From: Aliarcobacter sp.
GTDB lineage: Bacteria; Campylobacterota; Campylobacteria; Campylobacterales; Arcobacteraceae
DNA length: 64,000 nt
Reading direction: 5' to 3'
NCBI GenBank assembly: GCA_028688995.1
Contig: JAQTXB010000006.1
Span: forward strand, 1 to 64,000
Position 1 is the stretch's first letter; the number at the start of each line of letters is the position of its first letter. This document shows, in pieces, positions 55,416 through 64,000 of the stretch. The position numbers were made by a program, and so were the translations under genes. The notes beneath the pieces were generated by a model, which worked only from the letters and a program-made list of their open reading frames with translations, did not search any database and was not told where the DNA came from.

Positions 55416-55425
55416 GATAAAGCCT

Positions 55426-56376
55426 TTACTTTTTTAATAAATTTGATATTTTTCCTTGTAATTTAAGCCATTCTCTATGCTCAAATAAAGGAAAACCTGC
55501 CCACGATTTTTTAGGTTCTGTAATACTTTTTGTAACTCCACCACGAGCTGCAATTGTTGTAAATGGAGCAATTTCTAGATGTCCTGCCGTTGCACTTTGT
55601 CCACCCATTACAACATAAGCATTTAAAACTGTTGAACCTGCAAGTCCTACTTGTCCAACTAAAATTGAACCTCTTCCTATTTTACAATTATGTGCAATAT
55701 GTACAAGATTATCAATTCTAACTCCATCTTCGATTATTGTTGAGTTAAACACTGCTCTATCAATTGCACTATTTGCACCAATTTCAACGTCATTTCCAAT
55801 AGTTACATTTCCATTTTGATAGATTTTAATATATTTACCATCTTTTGTATTTGCAAAACCAAAACCATCACTACCAATTACAGTTCCTGCATGAATTATA
55901 CAATCATTTCCAATTGTACAATCCCTATAAACTGTAACATTAGGATAAATAATAGTGTTATTTCCTATTTTTACATTATCCCCAATATATGCTCCAGCCA
56001 TTATGGTACAATCACTTCCTATAACTGAATCTTTTCCAATATAAACATTTGGCATAACTTTTGTTCCACCACCAACAAGTGGCTTTTCACCGTCTAATTC
56101 AATAACATTTGGAGCAAAAAGTTTAGAAATTTTTGCTAAACTCAAATATGGTTCATCACAAACTAAAGCAATAGTAGTTGAAGGAACTTCACTAGCATTC
56201 TCACGCGTCACTAAAACCGCAGCTGCTTTTGTATTTGCTAAGTCTGATAAATATTTTTTGTTTTCTAAAAAAGTAAGTTGATTTTCATTTGAATCTAATA
56301 AAGTGTTTAAACCTGTAATCTCTTTTTCTTCTTGGCAATTTATACCAATAAATTCTGCAATCTCTTGAAGAGTCAT
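55426..56376 (-). CDS. lpxD: UDP-3-O-acylglucosamine N-acyltransferase
   Basis: Lipid A enzyme adding the second acyl chain to UDP-acyl-GlcN. It has 316 residues: an N-terminal uridine-binding domain (1-100), then about ten left-handed beta-helix hexapeptide repeats (IGKDSVIGSDCTIMAGAYIG and so on), with catalytic His in NLVHIAHNCKIG, and a C-terminal helix. Its 3' end touches the ftsK start region, only 10 nt before the ATA. It follows ilvH by 42 nt. Confidence 0.93.
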   Translation of the reverse strand: MTLQEIAEFIGINCQEEKEITGLNTLLDSNENQLTFLENKKYLSDLANTKAAAVLVTRENASEVPSTTIALVCDEPYLSLAKISKLFAPNVIELDGEKPLVGGGTKVMPNVYIGKDSVIGSDCTIMAGAYIGDNVKIGNNTIIYPNVTVYRDCTIGNDCIIHAGTVIGSDGFGFANTKDGKYIKIYQNGNVTIGNDVEIGANSAIDRAVFNSTIIEDGVRIDNLVHIAHNCKIGRGSILVGQVGLAGSTVLNAYVVMGGQSATAGHLEIAPFTTIAARGGVTKSITEPKKSWAGFPLFEHREWLKLQGKISNLLKK

Positions 56377-56399
56377 TTTTTATCCTTATATTTAAGAAT

Positions 56400-56425
56400 A
56401 AGATAAGAGTTTAACCCCTTATCTT
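56400..56425 (-). terminator. Weak hairpin at the ilvH stop codon
   Basis: AAGATAAG and CTTATCTT (56400-56407, 56418-56425) form an 8-bp stem with a 10-nt loop, and the ilvH stop lies in the stem. The tract after it (ATTCTTAA on the minus strand) is a poor T run, so it may only attenuate. Confidence 0.35.
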
Positions 56426-56916
56426 TCCATTGCTACTATACCACTTCTTACTACTTCAAGTGGATTGAATTTTTGCATAACTTTAATAAAGTTCATAATT
56501 CTAGCGCTTGAATCAGTTGCTGAAACAATAATAGAATCATCGGTTACATTTTGAATACTTCCGTGATATGCACGAGCGATTACATCAATGTCTGATAAAT
56601 TATTATCAATTGAGAATTTCATTAAAACTGTATCTTTTTCAATAACATTTTTATGCTCATTTACTCTTAATACTGGGATTAATTTATTTAATTGTTTAAC
56701 AATTTGATCTATCACTCTTTTATCACCAGTTGTAACAATTGTCATTCTTGAATATTGACTATCTGTAATTGGAGCAACAGTTAAAGAGTCGATATTATAA
56801 CCTCTTGCTGAAAATAATCCAACAATTCTTGATAAAACATTATGTTCATTTAAGACAATAACTGAAATTACTTGTCTTGATATTTCTGAATCGTAATAAT
56901 GGTTAAAATTGTTCAT
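56419..56916 (-). CDS. ilvH: Acetolactate synthase small subunit
   Basis: Regulatory subunit of acetolactate synthase, 165 residues. An ACT domain opens VISVIVLNEHNVLSRIVGLFSARGYNIDSLTV, the site for valine feedback, and a C-terminal domain ends VVRSGIVAMER. Its ATG shares a base with the ilvB stop (TAATG), ensuring coupled production with the large subunit. Confidence 0.94.
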   Translation of the reverse strand: MNNFNHYYDSEISRQVISVIVLNEHNVLSRIVGLFSARGYNIDSLTVAPITDSQYSRMTIVTTGDKRVIDQIVKQLNKLIPVLRVNEHKNVIEKDTVLMKFSIDNNLSDIDVIARAYHGSIQNVTDDSIIVSATDSSARIMNFIKVMQKFNPLEVVRSGIVAMER

Positions 56917-58619
56917 TATTTTCCTCCTTCGATTAATGTCATTTCATTTAATGCATGACCATTTGGAACCATTGGCAATACCTCTTCATGTCTAGCAACA
57001 ACAACTTCTATCATTGCTGGTCTTTTTTTCTCTACTGCATCTTTTAAAGCAGCATCAAACTCTTCTTTTGTTGTAACTCTATAACCAAGTCCTCCAAAAG
57101 CTTCAACAAGCATTTTGAAATTTGGTTGAGCTGACAAGTCAGTTTGAGATAATCTATTTTCATAGAACATCGTTTGCCATTGTCTAACCATTCCTAAATA
57201 GTTATTATTTAAAACTATGTTAATAACTGGTAACTCATACTCAACACAAGTCATAAGCTCTTGAATATTCATTAAAATAGAACCATCACCAGTAAAGTTA
57301 ATAGAAACTTTATCAGTTCCTTTTAAAGCTCGTGCAACTCCTAAAGCAGCTGGCAATCCAAATCCCATTGTTCCTAAACCACCAGATGTAATCCATTGTC
57401 TTGGATATGAAAATGGATAAAATTGTGCTGTCCACATTTGATGTTGTCCAACATCTGTAGAGATAACAGCTTTTTGTCCTAAAAGATGTCCAACCCTTTG
57501 AATTGGCCATTGAGGTTTAATAACTTCATTTGAATCAATATATCTCAAAGGCTCTTTTTCTCTATAATCTTTTAATAATTCAACCCAATTTGTATAATCA
57601 TTAAACTCATTTTCACCATTATCAAAAGCTTCAATCATTGCTTTTACAGTGATTTTTAAATCTCCTACTATTGGATAATCAGGAACAACAAGTTTTGCAA
57701 TTGATGTTGGGTCAATATCAACATGGATAACTTTTGCTTTTGAAGCAAATTCATCAAGTCTTCCTGTTACCCTATCATCAAATCTAGCTCCTAAAGAGAT
57801 TAATAAATCTGTTTCATGGGCTGCCATATTTGCTGAAAACTCTCCATGCATTCCTAACATTCCAAAGAATAATGGATTTTCATCACCCATTACACCTCTT
57901 GCCATTAATGTTTCAACTGCTGGAATATTTAGTTTTTTTGCTAATTCTCTAATCTCAAATGCACAATTTGATAAAATTGCTCCACCACCAACATATAAAA
58001 GTGGTTTTTTTGCATTTGAAATTGCTTCCATAGCTCTTTTTAACTGTTTTTTATTGTAATTAACAGTTGGTTTATAAGTTGGTAAATTTATTTCACTTGG
58101 ATAAATAAAATCTGCAACTTGAGCTGTAATATCTTTTGGAATATCAACATGCACAGGTCCTGGTCTTCCAGTACTTGCTATATGAAACGCCTCTTTAATA
58201 ATTCTTGGTAAATCTTCAATTCTATTAACTAAATAATTATGTTTTGTACAAGGTCTTGAAATTCCAACAGCATCAATCTCTTGAAATCCATCTGAACCAA
58301 TAATTGTAGTTGGAACTTGTCCTGAAATTACAACTAAAGGGATAGAATCCATATAAGCATCAGCTAAACCTGTTACAGCATTTGTAAATCCAGGTCCTGA
58401 AGTTACTATTGAAACTCCAACTTTTCCTGTAGCTCTTGCATATCCCTCAGCCGCAATTATCGAAGCTTGTTCATGTCTATTTAGAATGTGTTGAAAATAG
58501 TTTTGTTTATATATTTCATCATAGACGTTCATAATAGCGCCTCCAGGGTATCCAAATACTACTTCAACCCCTTCTTGATGTAATGATTCTACAACCATTT
58601 TTGCGCCAGTCATCTTCAT
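56916..58619 (-). CDS. ilvB: Acetolactate synthase large subunit
   Basis: Catalytic subunit of 567 residues, thiamine-diphosphate-dependent, first step of valine, leucine and isoleucine synthesis. The catalytic Glu is in NRHEQASIIAAEGYARATG. The ThDP/Mg motif is GDGSILMNIQELMT and the FAD-related middle domain is present (GARFDDRVTG). CGGAGAA precedes the ATG. The 94-nt upstream gap has no attenuator-like leader peptide that I could see. Confidence 0.95.
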   Translation of the reverse strand: MKMTGAKMVVESLHQEGVEVVFGYPGGAIMNVYDEIYKQNYFQHILNRHEQASIIAAEGYARATGKVGVSIVTSGPGFTNAVTGLADAYMDSIPLVVISGQVPTTIIGSDGFQEIDAVGISRPCTKHNYLVNRIEDLPRIIKEAFHIASTGRPGPVHVDIPKDITAQVADFIYPSEINLPTYKPTVNYNKKQLKRAMEAISNAKKPLLYVGGGAILSNCAFEIRELAKKLNIPAVETLMARGVMGDENPLFFGMLGMHGEFSANMAAHETDLLISLGARFDDRVTGRLDEFASKAKVIHVDIDPTSIAKLVVPDYPIVGDLKITVKAMIEAFDNGENEFNDYTNWVELLKDYREKEPLRYIDSNEVIKPQWPIQRVGHLLGQKAVISTDVGQHQMWTAQFYPFSYPRQWITSGGLGTMGFGLPAALGVARALKGTDKVSINFTGDGSILMNIQELMTCVEYELPVINIVLNNNYLGMVRQWQTMFYENRLSQTDLSAQPNFKMLVEAFGGLGYRVTTKEEFDAALKDAVEKKRPAMIEVVVARHEEVLPMVPNGHALNEMTLIEGGK

Positions 58620-58713
58620 AATAATTCTCCGTTTTTCTAAAAATAAGTCTTTATTTTACTAAAACAATAATTAAAGTTCGGTTTGATGATTTAATTAATT
58701 TGATAATATAACT

Positions 58714-60630
58714 CTATATTATCGATTTATCCATCTCTTGCGGAATCGAGAAATAATATCCTTGAACGTAATCAACACCCAATAATTTTACCATTTCATA
58801 AATCTCTTTGTTGATTACATATTCAGCTACTACTTTAATATTTGCTTCTTTTGCAAAGTCAATAATACTTTTAACTAAAAGAAAACAGATTTTATCTTCA
58901 AGTATTTTACTAATAATACTTCCATCAATTTTTATATAATCAGTTTTTATTTCTGTTAAATATATAAAATTTGAATATCCACTTCCAAAATCATCTATAA
59001 ATAACTTATATCCCAAATTTTTTAGCATTAATAAATTATCTTTTGCTTCTTTACAAGTTATCAAATCTTCACTTTCAACAATTTCTAGACCTAATCTATT
59101 TGAAATATTATCTTCTAAAGCAAAATTTCTTAGAATTTGTAGAATTGAATTATCTATAATATCCTTAGGATTTAAATTTACATTTATTTTTATATCTTTA
59201 TTTTCTTGTAACTGTTTATAACAAATTTTTAGTATAGCTTTTGTGATATTTCTTAAAATAAAAGTTCCCCTTATTACAGGCAAAATCTTTTCTGGCAAAA
59301 TTATATTTCCATTTTTATCTATTATTCTAAGTAGTGCTTCATAATGTGAAATTTCTTGAGTTTTTGTATCTACAATTTTTTGATAAAAACAAGTTATCTC
59401 TTTTTTTTCTATAGCATCTTTTATCTCATTTATTGAAAGGGATAAGTCATTATGCTTATTTTCTCTTTCATCGTAAATTTCTATATTATTTCTACCTTTA
59501 TTTTTTGCATTGTACAAAGCGAGGTCTGCTAATTTAAAGGCGTCAGCAAAACTTCTTGATTTATATGGCACTAAATTTACACCAATTGATACTGTAATTT
59601 TTATAAACTCAGAATTGTTTATATAAAACTGCGCTTCTTGAATATTTTTAAAAATTCGTTCAATTACATTTACAGCACTTAAATTATCATTTCGATTAAT
59701 TTTTGCCAAAATTATGAACTCTTCTCCTCCATATCTAATAACAATATCTTCTTTTAAACGAATAGTTGAAGTAATTATTTGAGCTGTTCTAGTTAATATT
59801 TTATCCCCAACAACATGACCATATGTATCATTTACTGCTTTAAAATAATCAATATCTAAAGTTGCTAAAATATAATCATTTAAATTTATGAAATTTTCAG
59901 ATTCTTGTAAATAATTTCGATTATAAACACCTGTTAATTTATCTGTAAACGCACTTTTTTTAATGGCTAAATATTTAAAAGTTTGTATTAAAAAAATTAT
60001 CAAGAAAATAATCACAATAATAATAATTGCAACAATTGTATATTTCATCCAATTAAGAATTTTATTTATATCTTCAATCTTTTTAATAGAAAAATCAACC
60101 GCTAAAATAAGTTCAACTTCATTATTTTTTAAAATTGGAACTAAATACGTAATTGAAATTTGTTGTAAATATCCATGTTCAACTATTAAAGGTTTTTTAG
60201 TATCAAAAATTTCTAACCATTTTGGATTATCAATGTCAAATTTTTGATTTAAAAAAGCTTTTTCAGACTCTATTGCACCATCTGCTAAAAATCTAAAAAT
60301 CCCCCTATCATCCCTATAAAGTAAATATGCATATTTAATATTTGAAGTTAATAATAAAGCTAAATTTGCTTCTATTTTTTCACGTAAATTTTGGTTCTTT
60401 ATCAGCTCTTTAGTATAACTTAAAGATGTAGTTTTAAATGATTTTTCTATATATGATGCATTATTATTTGCTATTGAAATAACGTCAGCAGTAGAGATTT
60501 CCATCATTTTTTTTGTGATATTACCCTCTAATTTAATAGTACTATAAAGCAATAAGGTAAAAATAATAGAGACAAAAATAGCTAAAAAAATTAAATATAT
60601 TGGATTTCTAATAAATAAAACTCTTCTCAT
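58714..60630 (-). CDS. Membrane GGDEF-EAL c-di-GMP enzyme
   Basis: A 638-residue signalling protein: TM1 (about 9-28), a periplasmic domain (about 30-192), TM2 (196-215), a GGDEF domain with intact GGEEF (301-305) and an EAL domain with EALLR (431-435), Asn485, Glu516, the Asp pair in DDFG (546-549), Lys567 and a C-terminal Glu in AEYV. Both activities may be present. The RxxD inhibitory site is absent (RLKED is off by one). The periplasmic part resembles a Cache-type sensor. It overlaps the periplasmic-protein gene by one base (TAATG), so it is translationally coupled. It is the output of the receptor operon. Confidence 0.88.
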   Translation of the reverse strand: MRRVLFIRNPIYLIFLAIFVSIIFTLLLYSTIKLEGNITKKMMEISTADVISIANNNASYIEKSFKTTSLSYTKELIKNQNLREKIEANLALLLTSNIKYAYLLYRDDRGIFRFLADGAIESEKAFLNQKFDIDNPKWLEIFDTKKPLIVEHGYLQQISITYLVPILKNNEVELILAVDFSIKKIEDINKILNWMKYTIVAIIIIVIIFLIIFLIQTFKYLAIKKSAFTDKLTGVYNRNYLQESENFINLNDYILATLDIDYFKAVNDTYGHVVGDKILTRTAQIITSTIRLKEDIVIRYGGEEFIILAKINRNDNLSAVNVIERIFKNIQEAQFYINNSEFIKITVSIGVNLVPYKSRSFADAFKLADLALYNAKNKGRNNIEIYDERENKHNDLSLSINEIKDAIEKKEITCFYQKIVDTKTQEISHYEALLRIIDKNGNIILPEKILPVIRGTFILRNITKAILKICYKQLQENKDIKINVNLNPKDIIDNSILQILRNFALEDNISNRLGLEIVESEDLITCKEAKDNLLMLKNLGYKLFIDDFGSGYSNFIYLTEIKTDYIKIDGSIISKILEDKICFLLVKSIIDFAKEANIKVVAEYVINKEIYEMVKLLGVDYVQGYYFSIPQEMDKSII

Positions 60631-61088
60631 TAAAAATCTTCCACAAATTTATCATAATCATTTGGTAATTTTATTTTATTTTTTTCCAATCTAGTTTTTA
60701 TAAATGTAATGTTTGGTCTACTTTTATTCCAAAAAAACGCACCTAAATATCTATTATCTTCTAAAAGTTTTTCATAATTATTGGTAAAAAACAACTTCTT
60801 ATCTTCATTTTTACATAAACTATCTATATTAACATTTCGTTTTATAAAAATAAAATTTGCATCATCACAACTATCTGTCAATGTAAAAACTTTTGAATAT
60901 ACATCTTTTTCCATATTTGATATTTCAGGTATATAGAGCTTTATATTCTCTTTGATAGAAGAAGTTGCAATATTTGATATTATTTTTGCTTCTAGTTCTA
61001 TCTCTTTATCATATTTATTAACTAAAAAAGTATATTGTTCAGCATTTAAAAATGAGATTATTATTAATAAAAATATTATAAATTTCAT
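60630..61088 (-). CDS. Periplasmic protein of the receptor/c-di-GMP operon
   Basis: A 152-residue protein with a Sec signal peptide (about 1-16, ending FLNA). The mature part is alpha/beta with two cysteines (SCDDA and SLCKN) that could form a disulfide. It ends with a PNITFIKTRLEKNKIKLPNDY segment. The layout recalls YfiR-type periplasmic regulators (DUF4154) that control inner-membrane diguanylate cyclases, but I see no firm signature. I start it at ATG 61088, sharing a base with the receptor stop (TAATG). It also shares its stop base with the GGDEF-EAL start, so all three genes are translationally coupled. Confidence 0.65.
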   Translation of the reverse strand: MKFIIFLLIIISFLNAEQYTFLVNKYDKEIELEAKIISNIATSSIKENIKLYIPEISNMEKDVYSKVFTLTDSCDDANFIFIKRNVNIDSLCKNEDKKLFFTNNYEKLLEDNRYLGAFFWNKSRPNITFIKTRLEKNKIKLPNDYDKFVEDF

Positions 61089-62965
61089 TAAAATATCCAT
61101 TTCATAGAAAGAGTAACACTTCTTTCATAATCATCAAGAACAAATTTATTTCCAGAATCTATAAATACAGATTGACTTGCACTATCAAAAAGATTTTCAC
61201 CTTTTAAACTAATTTTTAGATTTTTATTTACATTGTATGAGGTTCCAAGTGAAAAATCATATGAATCATCTACTGCAACATCTAGATAATTATAAGCATT
61301 TCGATATATTACTGAAGTGAAATATTCAAAATTCTCATACTCTCCCATATATTTAAAATTTACACCCTTATTTGAATTATTTATACCTTCAGTTAATTTC
61401 GTTGTAAAATAATTTAACTCTAACTTATCTGTATCTGAAAGGAGATATTCATAACTATAAATAAAACCTTCAGTTTTGATTTTATGGTCAATGTTTGAAA
61501 AACCATTAATTGGATGAAAATAGATAAAATCATCTATTTCAACATTATGATGTGTAACTCTGAACTTTTGTTTTTCAGTTGTATAAACACCCTCTATTGT
61601 ATAAAATTTATATTTCTGTACATTTAAATTTTTTGATAAAGTATAATCCATATTATAAAAAGATGGTGGTAAATACGTATCTGTATAAAAAGTTTTTATT
61701 CCAAAATTTTCAAAAGGTGTATAAATAGCACCTACTCTATAAAGCTCTTCATTAATATTTTCTAAATAACCTGTTCTTTTATATCTATCAAATTTTGCAT
61801 TTCCAATTAAAATTAAATTATCAAAAAGTTTATAATCATCTTCAAACAACAAAGAAGCTATTTGCTCATCATCAAAATCTGAAAATTGGTCTTTATTATT
61901 TACTTGATTGGAAAAATTAACAGTTTTTATACTTTGAGGTTCATATCTTTTTTCTGAAACAGATATTCCAGTTAAAAAATTGTTGTTTTTATACTCAAAA
62001 GATTTTGAAATATTTGCTTTTATTTTTGTTAATTTTGAATGGGTATCTACCTCTTTATAATTTCTATAAAATACAGTAGATAATCCCTCTTTATTTTGTT
62101 CATCATTTTTTAAATCTTCAACATCAACAGAAATATTTGTTTTTAGTGAATTATCATCTAAAAAATATTTAGTAATATCTATAAAAAAATCTTTAGAGAT
62201 AAGCTCTCCATCATCAGGATTTGCATCAATAGATAATCCTGTATAATTATCTTTTTTTATGTCAGTATAAGCCATATTTATATCTGTTTTTTCATTATTA
62301 ATATTTAAATATAAATATCTTCTATTTGCACTATTTTTTAATTCATTATTCTTATATTTAGTAGATTCATTTACTCTTTCATTACTAAAATAAGCCAAAT
62401 GTGACCAACCATTTTCAAAAGCTTTTGAATTTGTTAGACTCTCTCTAAAAGCTCCAGTTGAAGAACCATTTACATTTATTTCATTTCCATTCTCTTTTAA
62501 ACCTTTTTTTGTATAAAGTCTTATGAAATAAATTCCTGTTTCATTACCATAAGAAAATGAACTCTCACCATAATATATCTCTACATGATCAATAAAATCT
62601 AAAGGTAAATCTCCCCAAACTAAAGCTGCACTTTGATTATAAATTGAACTTACTTCATGGTCATTTATAAAAACCCTAAAAAATCCACTAACCATAGCTT
62701 TTGTAGCTGAAAGTGATGGAGTTAAAAAACCATATCTATTTTTATTTAAATTTAAAAGGGGAAGCTCTTTTAAAATATCATTTAATTTATGATATTGCAT
62801 AAGTTGTATATCTTTTTGAGAGTAGATAAAAACATGCCCTAGTTTTTCATCAAGGGTTTGTAATGATTTTTCGCTAGTTGTATTGTATTCTTGTAATAAA
62901 TTATCTAAATCACTTGAAAATAATGATGTGTAAAATATAATAAATAATAAAATTACTAACTTCAT
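61088..62965 (-). CDS. TonB-dependent receptor-like outer-membrane protein
   Basis: A 625-residue outer-membrane protein: signal peptide (about 1-18), a plug domain (about 45-155; LNDILKELPLLN, VEIYYGESSFSYG) and a barrel of aromatic-rich strands ending in Phe (MKWIF). The plug lacks the usual RG sequence and the TonB box is not obvious near the N-terminus (NLLQEYNTTSEKS). The ligand is unknown. It is the first gene of the operon with the periplasmic and GGDEF-EAL genes, 90 nt after tonB on the same strand. TATAAT at 63021-63026 may be its -10 box. Confidence 0.82.
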   Translation of the reverse strand: MKLVILLFIIFYTSLFSSDLDNLLQEYNTTSEKSLQTLDEKLGHVFIYSQKDIQLMQYHKLNDILKELPLLNLNKNRYGFLTPSLSATKAMVSGFFRVFINDHEVSSIYNQSAALVWGDLPLDFIDHVEIYYGESSFSYGNETGIYFIRLYTKKGLKENGNEINVNGSSTGAFRESLTNSKAFENGWSHLAYFSNERVNESTKYKNNELKNSANRRYLYLNINNEKTDINMAYTDIKKDNYTGLSIDANPDDGELISKDFFIDITKYFLDDNSLKTNISVDVEDLKNDEQNKEGLSTVFYRNYKEVDTHSKLTKIKANISKSFEYKNNNFLTGISVSEKRYEPQSIKTVNFSNQVNNKDQFSDFDDEQIASLLFEDDYKLFDNLILIGNAKFDRYKRTGYLENINEELYRVGAIYTPFENFGIKTFYTDTYLPPSFYNMDYTLSKNLNVQKYKFYTIEGVYTTEKQKFRVTHHNVEIDDFIYFHPINGFSNIDHKIKTEGFIYSYEYLLSDTDKLELNYFTTKLTEGINNSNKGVNFKYMGEYENFEYFTSVIYRNAYNYLDVAVDDSYDFSLGTSYNVNKNLKISLKGENLFDSASQSVFIDSGNKFVLDDYERSVTLSMKWIF

Positions 62966-63055
62966 ATCTGCCTAATAGAGTATTTTTCGCCCATTGTAAT
63001 TAAATATTTGTTAATTTATAATTATAAAAGTAAAAAAATTGTGGTCATTTTGTAA

Positions 63056-63742
63056 TCAAATTAATTTATATTCTATAGGAATTTGAATTTCAATGCTTTT
63101 ATTTGTTTTTGGAAAGTTTTTTGAAGCCTCTTGAATTGCTTCAATAGTTGCATTTTGTAAAAATTTGTGTCCATCAATTATTTCAATATTTTCTACACTT
63201 CCATCTTCTAAAATTTTGAATTTAACAACTACAATTCCCTCAATTGAAAGTTTTCTAGCTTTCATAGGATACTTTACATTTTGATTTATTAGATTTCTAA
63301 TTTGTGCTAAATGTTTATCTAAATAATCTTTTTTTTCATCTACAATAGGTTTTGTCAAAATCTCTTTTTCAGCAGTTATGATTTTTTCTGTAGTTTTACT
63401 TATTATTTCTTCAACTTTTTTTGTAGTTTCACTCTCTTTTTTCGGTTCTTCTTTTTTCTCTACCTTTTTTTTGATTGATGGTTTTGGAGTTTCTACTACT
63501 TTTTCAATCAACTCTTTTTTTTCTTCAACTTTTGGCTCTTCAGCTTTAGTATCTTCTTTTTTTATCTCTTCTTGTAGTGGTTTTAACTCTGGTTTTAGTT
63601 CTACATGATTTAAAGATAAAGTTTTAGGAACTTCTGTTTTATTAACAATTATTTTGTCATTTGCAAAAATATAAAAAATTCCTATTGCAAAAAAAGCATA
63701 AAAACACAAAGCTATAAAAAAAGAGTTAAAATATCTATTCAT
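63056..63742 (-). CDS. tonB: TonB energy-transducing protein
   Basis: A 228-residue TonB: one N-terminal membrane helix (about 8-28), a Pro/Lys/Glu-rich periplasm-spanning region (about 50-125, with EEPKVEEKKE-type runs) and the C-terminal receptor-binding domain (about 145-228; NVKYPMKARKLSIEGIVVVKFKIL). It couples the inner-membrane proton gradient via ExbB/ExbD to outer-membrane receptors. Its ATG overlaps the exbD stop (ATGA). The nearby receptor gene suggests a dedicated pair. Confidence 0.92.
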   Translation of the reverse strand: MNRYFNSFFIALCFYAFFAIGIFYIFANDKIIVNKTEVPKTLSLNHVELKPELKPLQEEIKKEDTKAEEPKVEEKKELIEKVVETPKPSIKKKVEKKEEPKKESETTKKVEEIISKTTEKIITAEKEILTKPIVDEKKDYLDKHLAQIRNLINQNVKYPMKARKLSIEGIVVVKFKILEDGSVENIEIIDGHKFLQNATIEAIQEASKNFPKTNKSIEIQIPIEYKLI

Positions 63743-64000
63743 TTTTTTGTCACAATCGAAATATTTGAGTATTCGTAGCTTTTTAACATATCTAAGATAG
63801 ATACAAAAATCTCAAATTTAGCATTTTTATCACTATTTATATTAATTGGCGTATCTTTTGGAAATTGTAAAATATGCTCTTTGATATTGTCTAAACCCTC
63901 TATAAAATTATTACAATAAAAAGTTCCATCCTCTTTAATTACTATTATTATCTCTTTATCTACTTTTAAATTATTCGCATTTGTTGCAGTTGGTAGGGAT
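63739..64000 (-). CDS. exbD: ExbD-family biopolymer transporter, 3' part
   Basis: The C-terminal ~86 codons of a gene running off the right edge. The translation begins SLPTATNANN, the conserved LPxA segment after the membrane helix, continues DKEIIIVIKEDGTFYCNN and ends NISIVTKK. This is the periplasmic domain of ExbD, the proton-channel partner of ExbB. The stop TGA overlaps the tonB ATG, so exbD and tonB are coupled. exbB is expected just outside the window. Confidence 0.88.
   Translation of the reverse strand, partial: SLPTATNANNLKVDKEIIIVIKEDGTFYCNNFIEGLDNIKEHILQFPKDTPININSDKNAKFEIFVSILDMLKSYEYSNISIVTKK

Noticed and set aside
62990..63060. A TTAC (GTAA at 63030-63033) upstream of the outer-membrane receptor gene, possibly another member of the flagellar-type element
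   Set aside because: Eleven nt upstream the second half-site is missing, and the -10 box at the required 10-nt distance is poor; a separate TATAAT lies elsewhere.
1..64000. tRNA, rRNA, CRISPR arrays, insertion sequences or tandem repeats
   Set aside because: No cloverleaf, no spaced identical repeats and no transposase frame found; A/T-rich runs in gaps are general composition.

Overview
The window comes from a very AT-rich member of the Campylobacterota, most likely an Arcobacter-type bacterium (Arcobacteraceae). Lineage markers are the DnaA-binding protein HobA between holB and lysC, the futalosine menaquinone enzyme MqnC beside bamA, a XerH-type recombinase with a candidate difH site, a mobB/fbp/metG and slt/yggT/gltX gene order like that of Campylobacter, and a full-length CheB with a receiver domain plus a stand-alone CheY. 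Nearly all of the window is chromosomal core sequence. I see no insertion sequence, prophage body, CRISPR array, tRNA or rRNA.

Layout. 0-1.1 kb: the 5' end of an oadG-like gene, a 31-codon micro-ORF with a strong ribosome binding site, and a divergent S24/LexA-type repressor with a clear promoter and operator-like palindrome. 1.1-5.6 kb: a minus-strand operon mobB, fbp, a small Cys-rich gene, metG and a Mur-ligase-like protein. 5.7-14.7 kb: a small membrane protein and a lipoprotein, then bamA, mqnC, an M16 peptidase homologue without a zinc site, a second GluRS with all three active-site signatures eroded, yggT and slt. 14.8-26 kb: tyrA, folP-holB-hobA-lysC-rppH, hemW, prmC, an M3 oligopeptidase, a coiled-coil protein, cbiX, then xerH with a difH-like site. 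26-31 kb: chemotaxis operon cheY-cheA-cheR-cheD-cheB. 31-42.6 kb: pnp, a phosphoribosyltransferase, lptD, an RDD protein, purD preceded by a probable 6S RNA, hemD, a SulP transporter, der and hpf. 42.7-53.1 kb: late flagellar genes flgD-flgE-flgL-(unknown)-flgK-fliD plus a five-EF-hand protein, next to an OmpR-type response regulator and its histidine kinase. 53.2-58.6 kb: ftsK (apparently with an ATA start), lpxD, ilvH, ilvB. 58.7-64 kb: a translationally coupled outer-membrane receptor / periplasmic protein / GGDEF-EAL operon beside tonB and the end of exbD.

The most interesting signal is a cis element shared by every non-coding gap in the flagellar/two-component block: a direct repeat of TTAC (or ATAC) with 11-bp period, followed exactly 10 nt later by a -10 hexamer. 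It precedes flgD, flgE, the EF-hand gene and the response-regulator gene itself. No sigma-54 or sigma-28 promoter was seen there. I infer that this OmpR-type system directly controls hook and filament-cap genes and itself. The second candidate system is the receptor/periplasmic/c-di-GMP operon at the right end, which would link outer-membrane ligand sensing to c-di-GMP turnover.

Several terminators (after tyrA, cheB and the EF-hand gene, and weakly ilvH) fold the stop codon of the gene into the hairpin itself. Many genes start with TTG or GTG, and overlaps of the TAATG/ATGA type are common, so the genome is compact and translational coupling is frequent.
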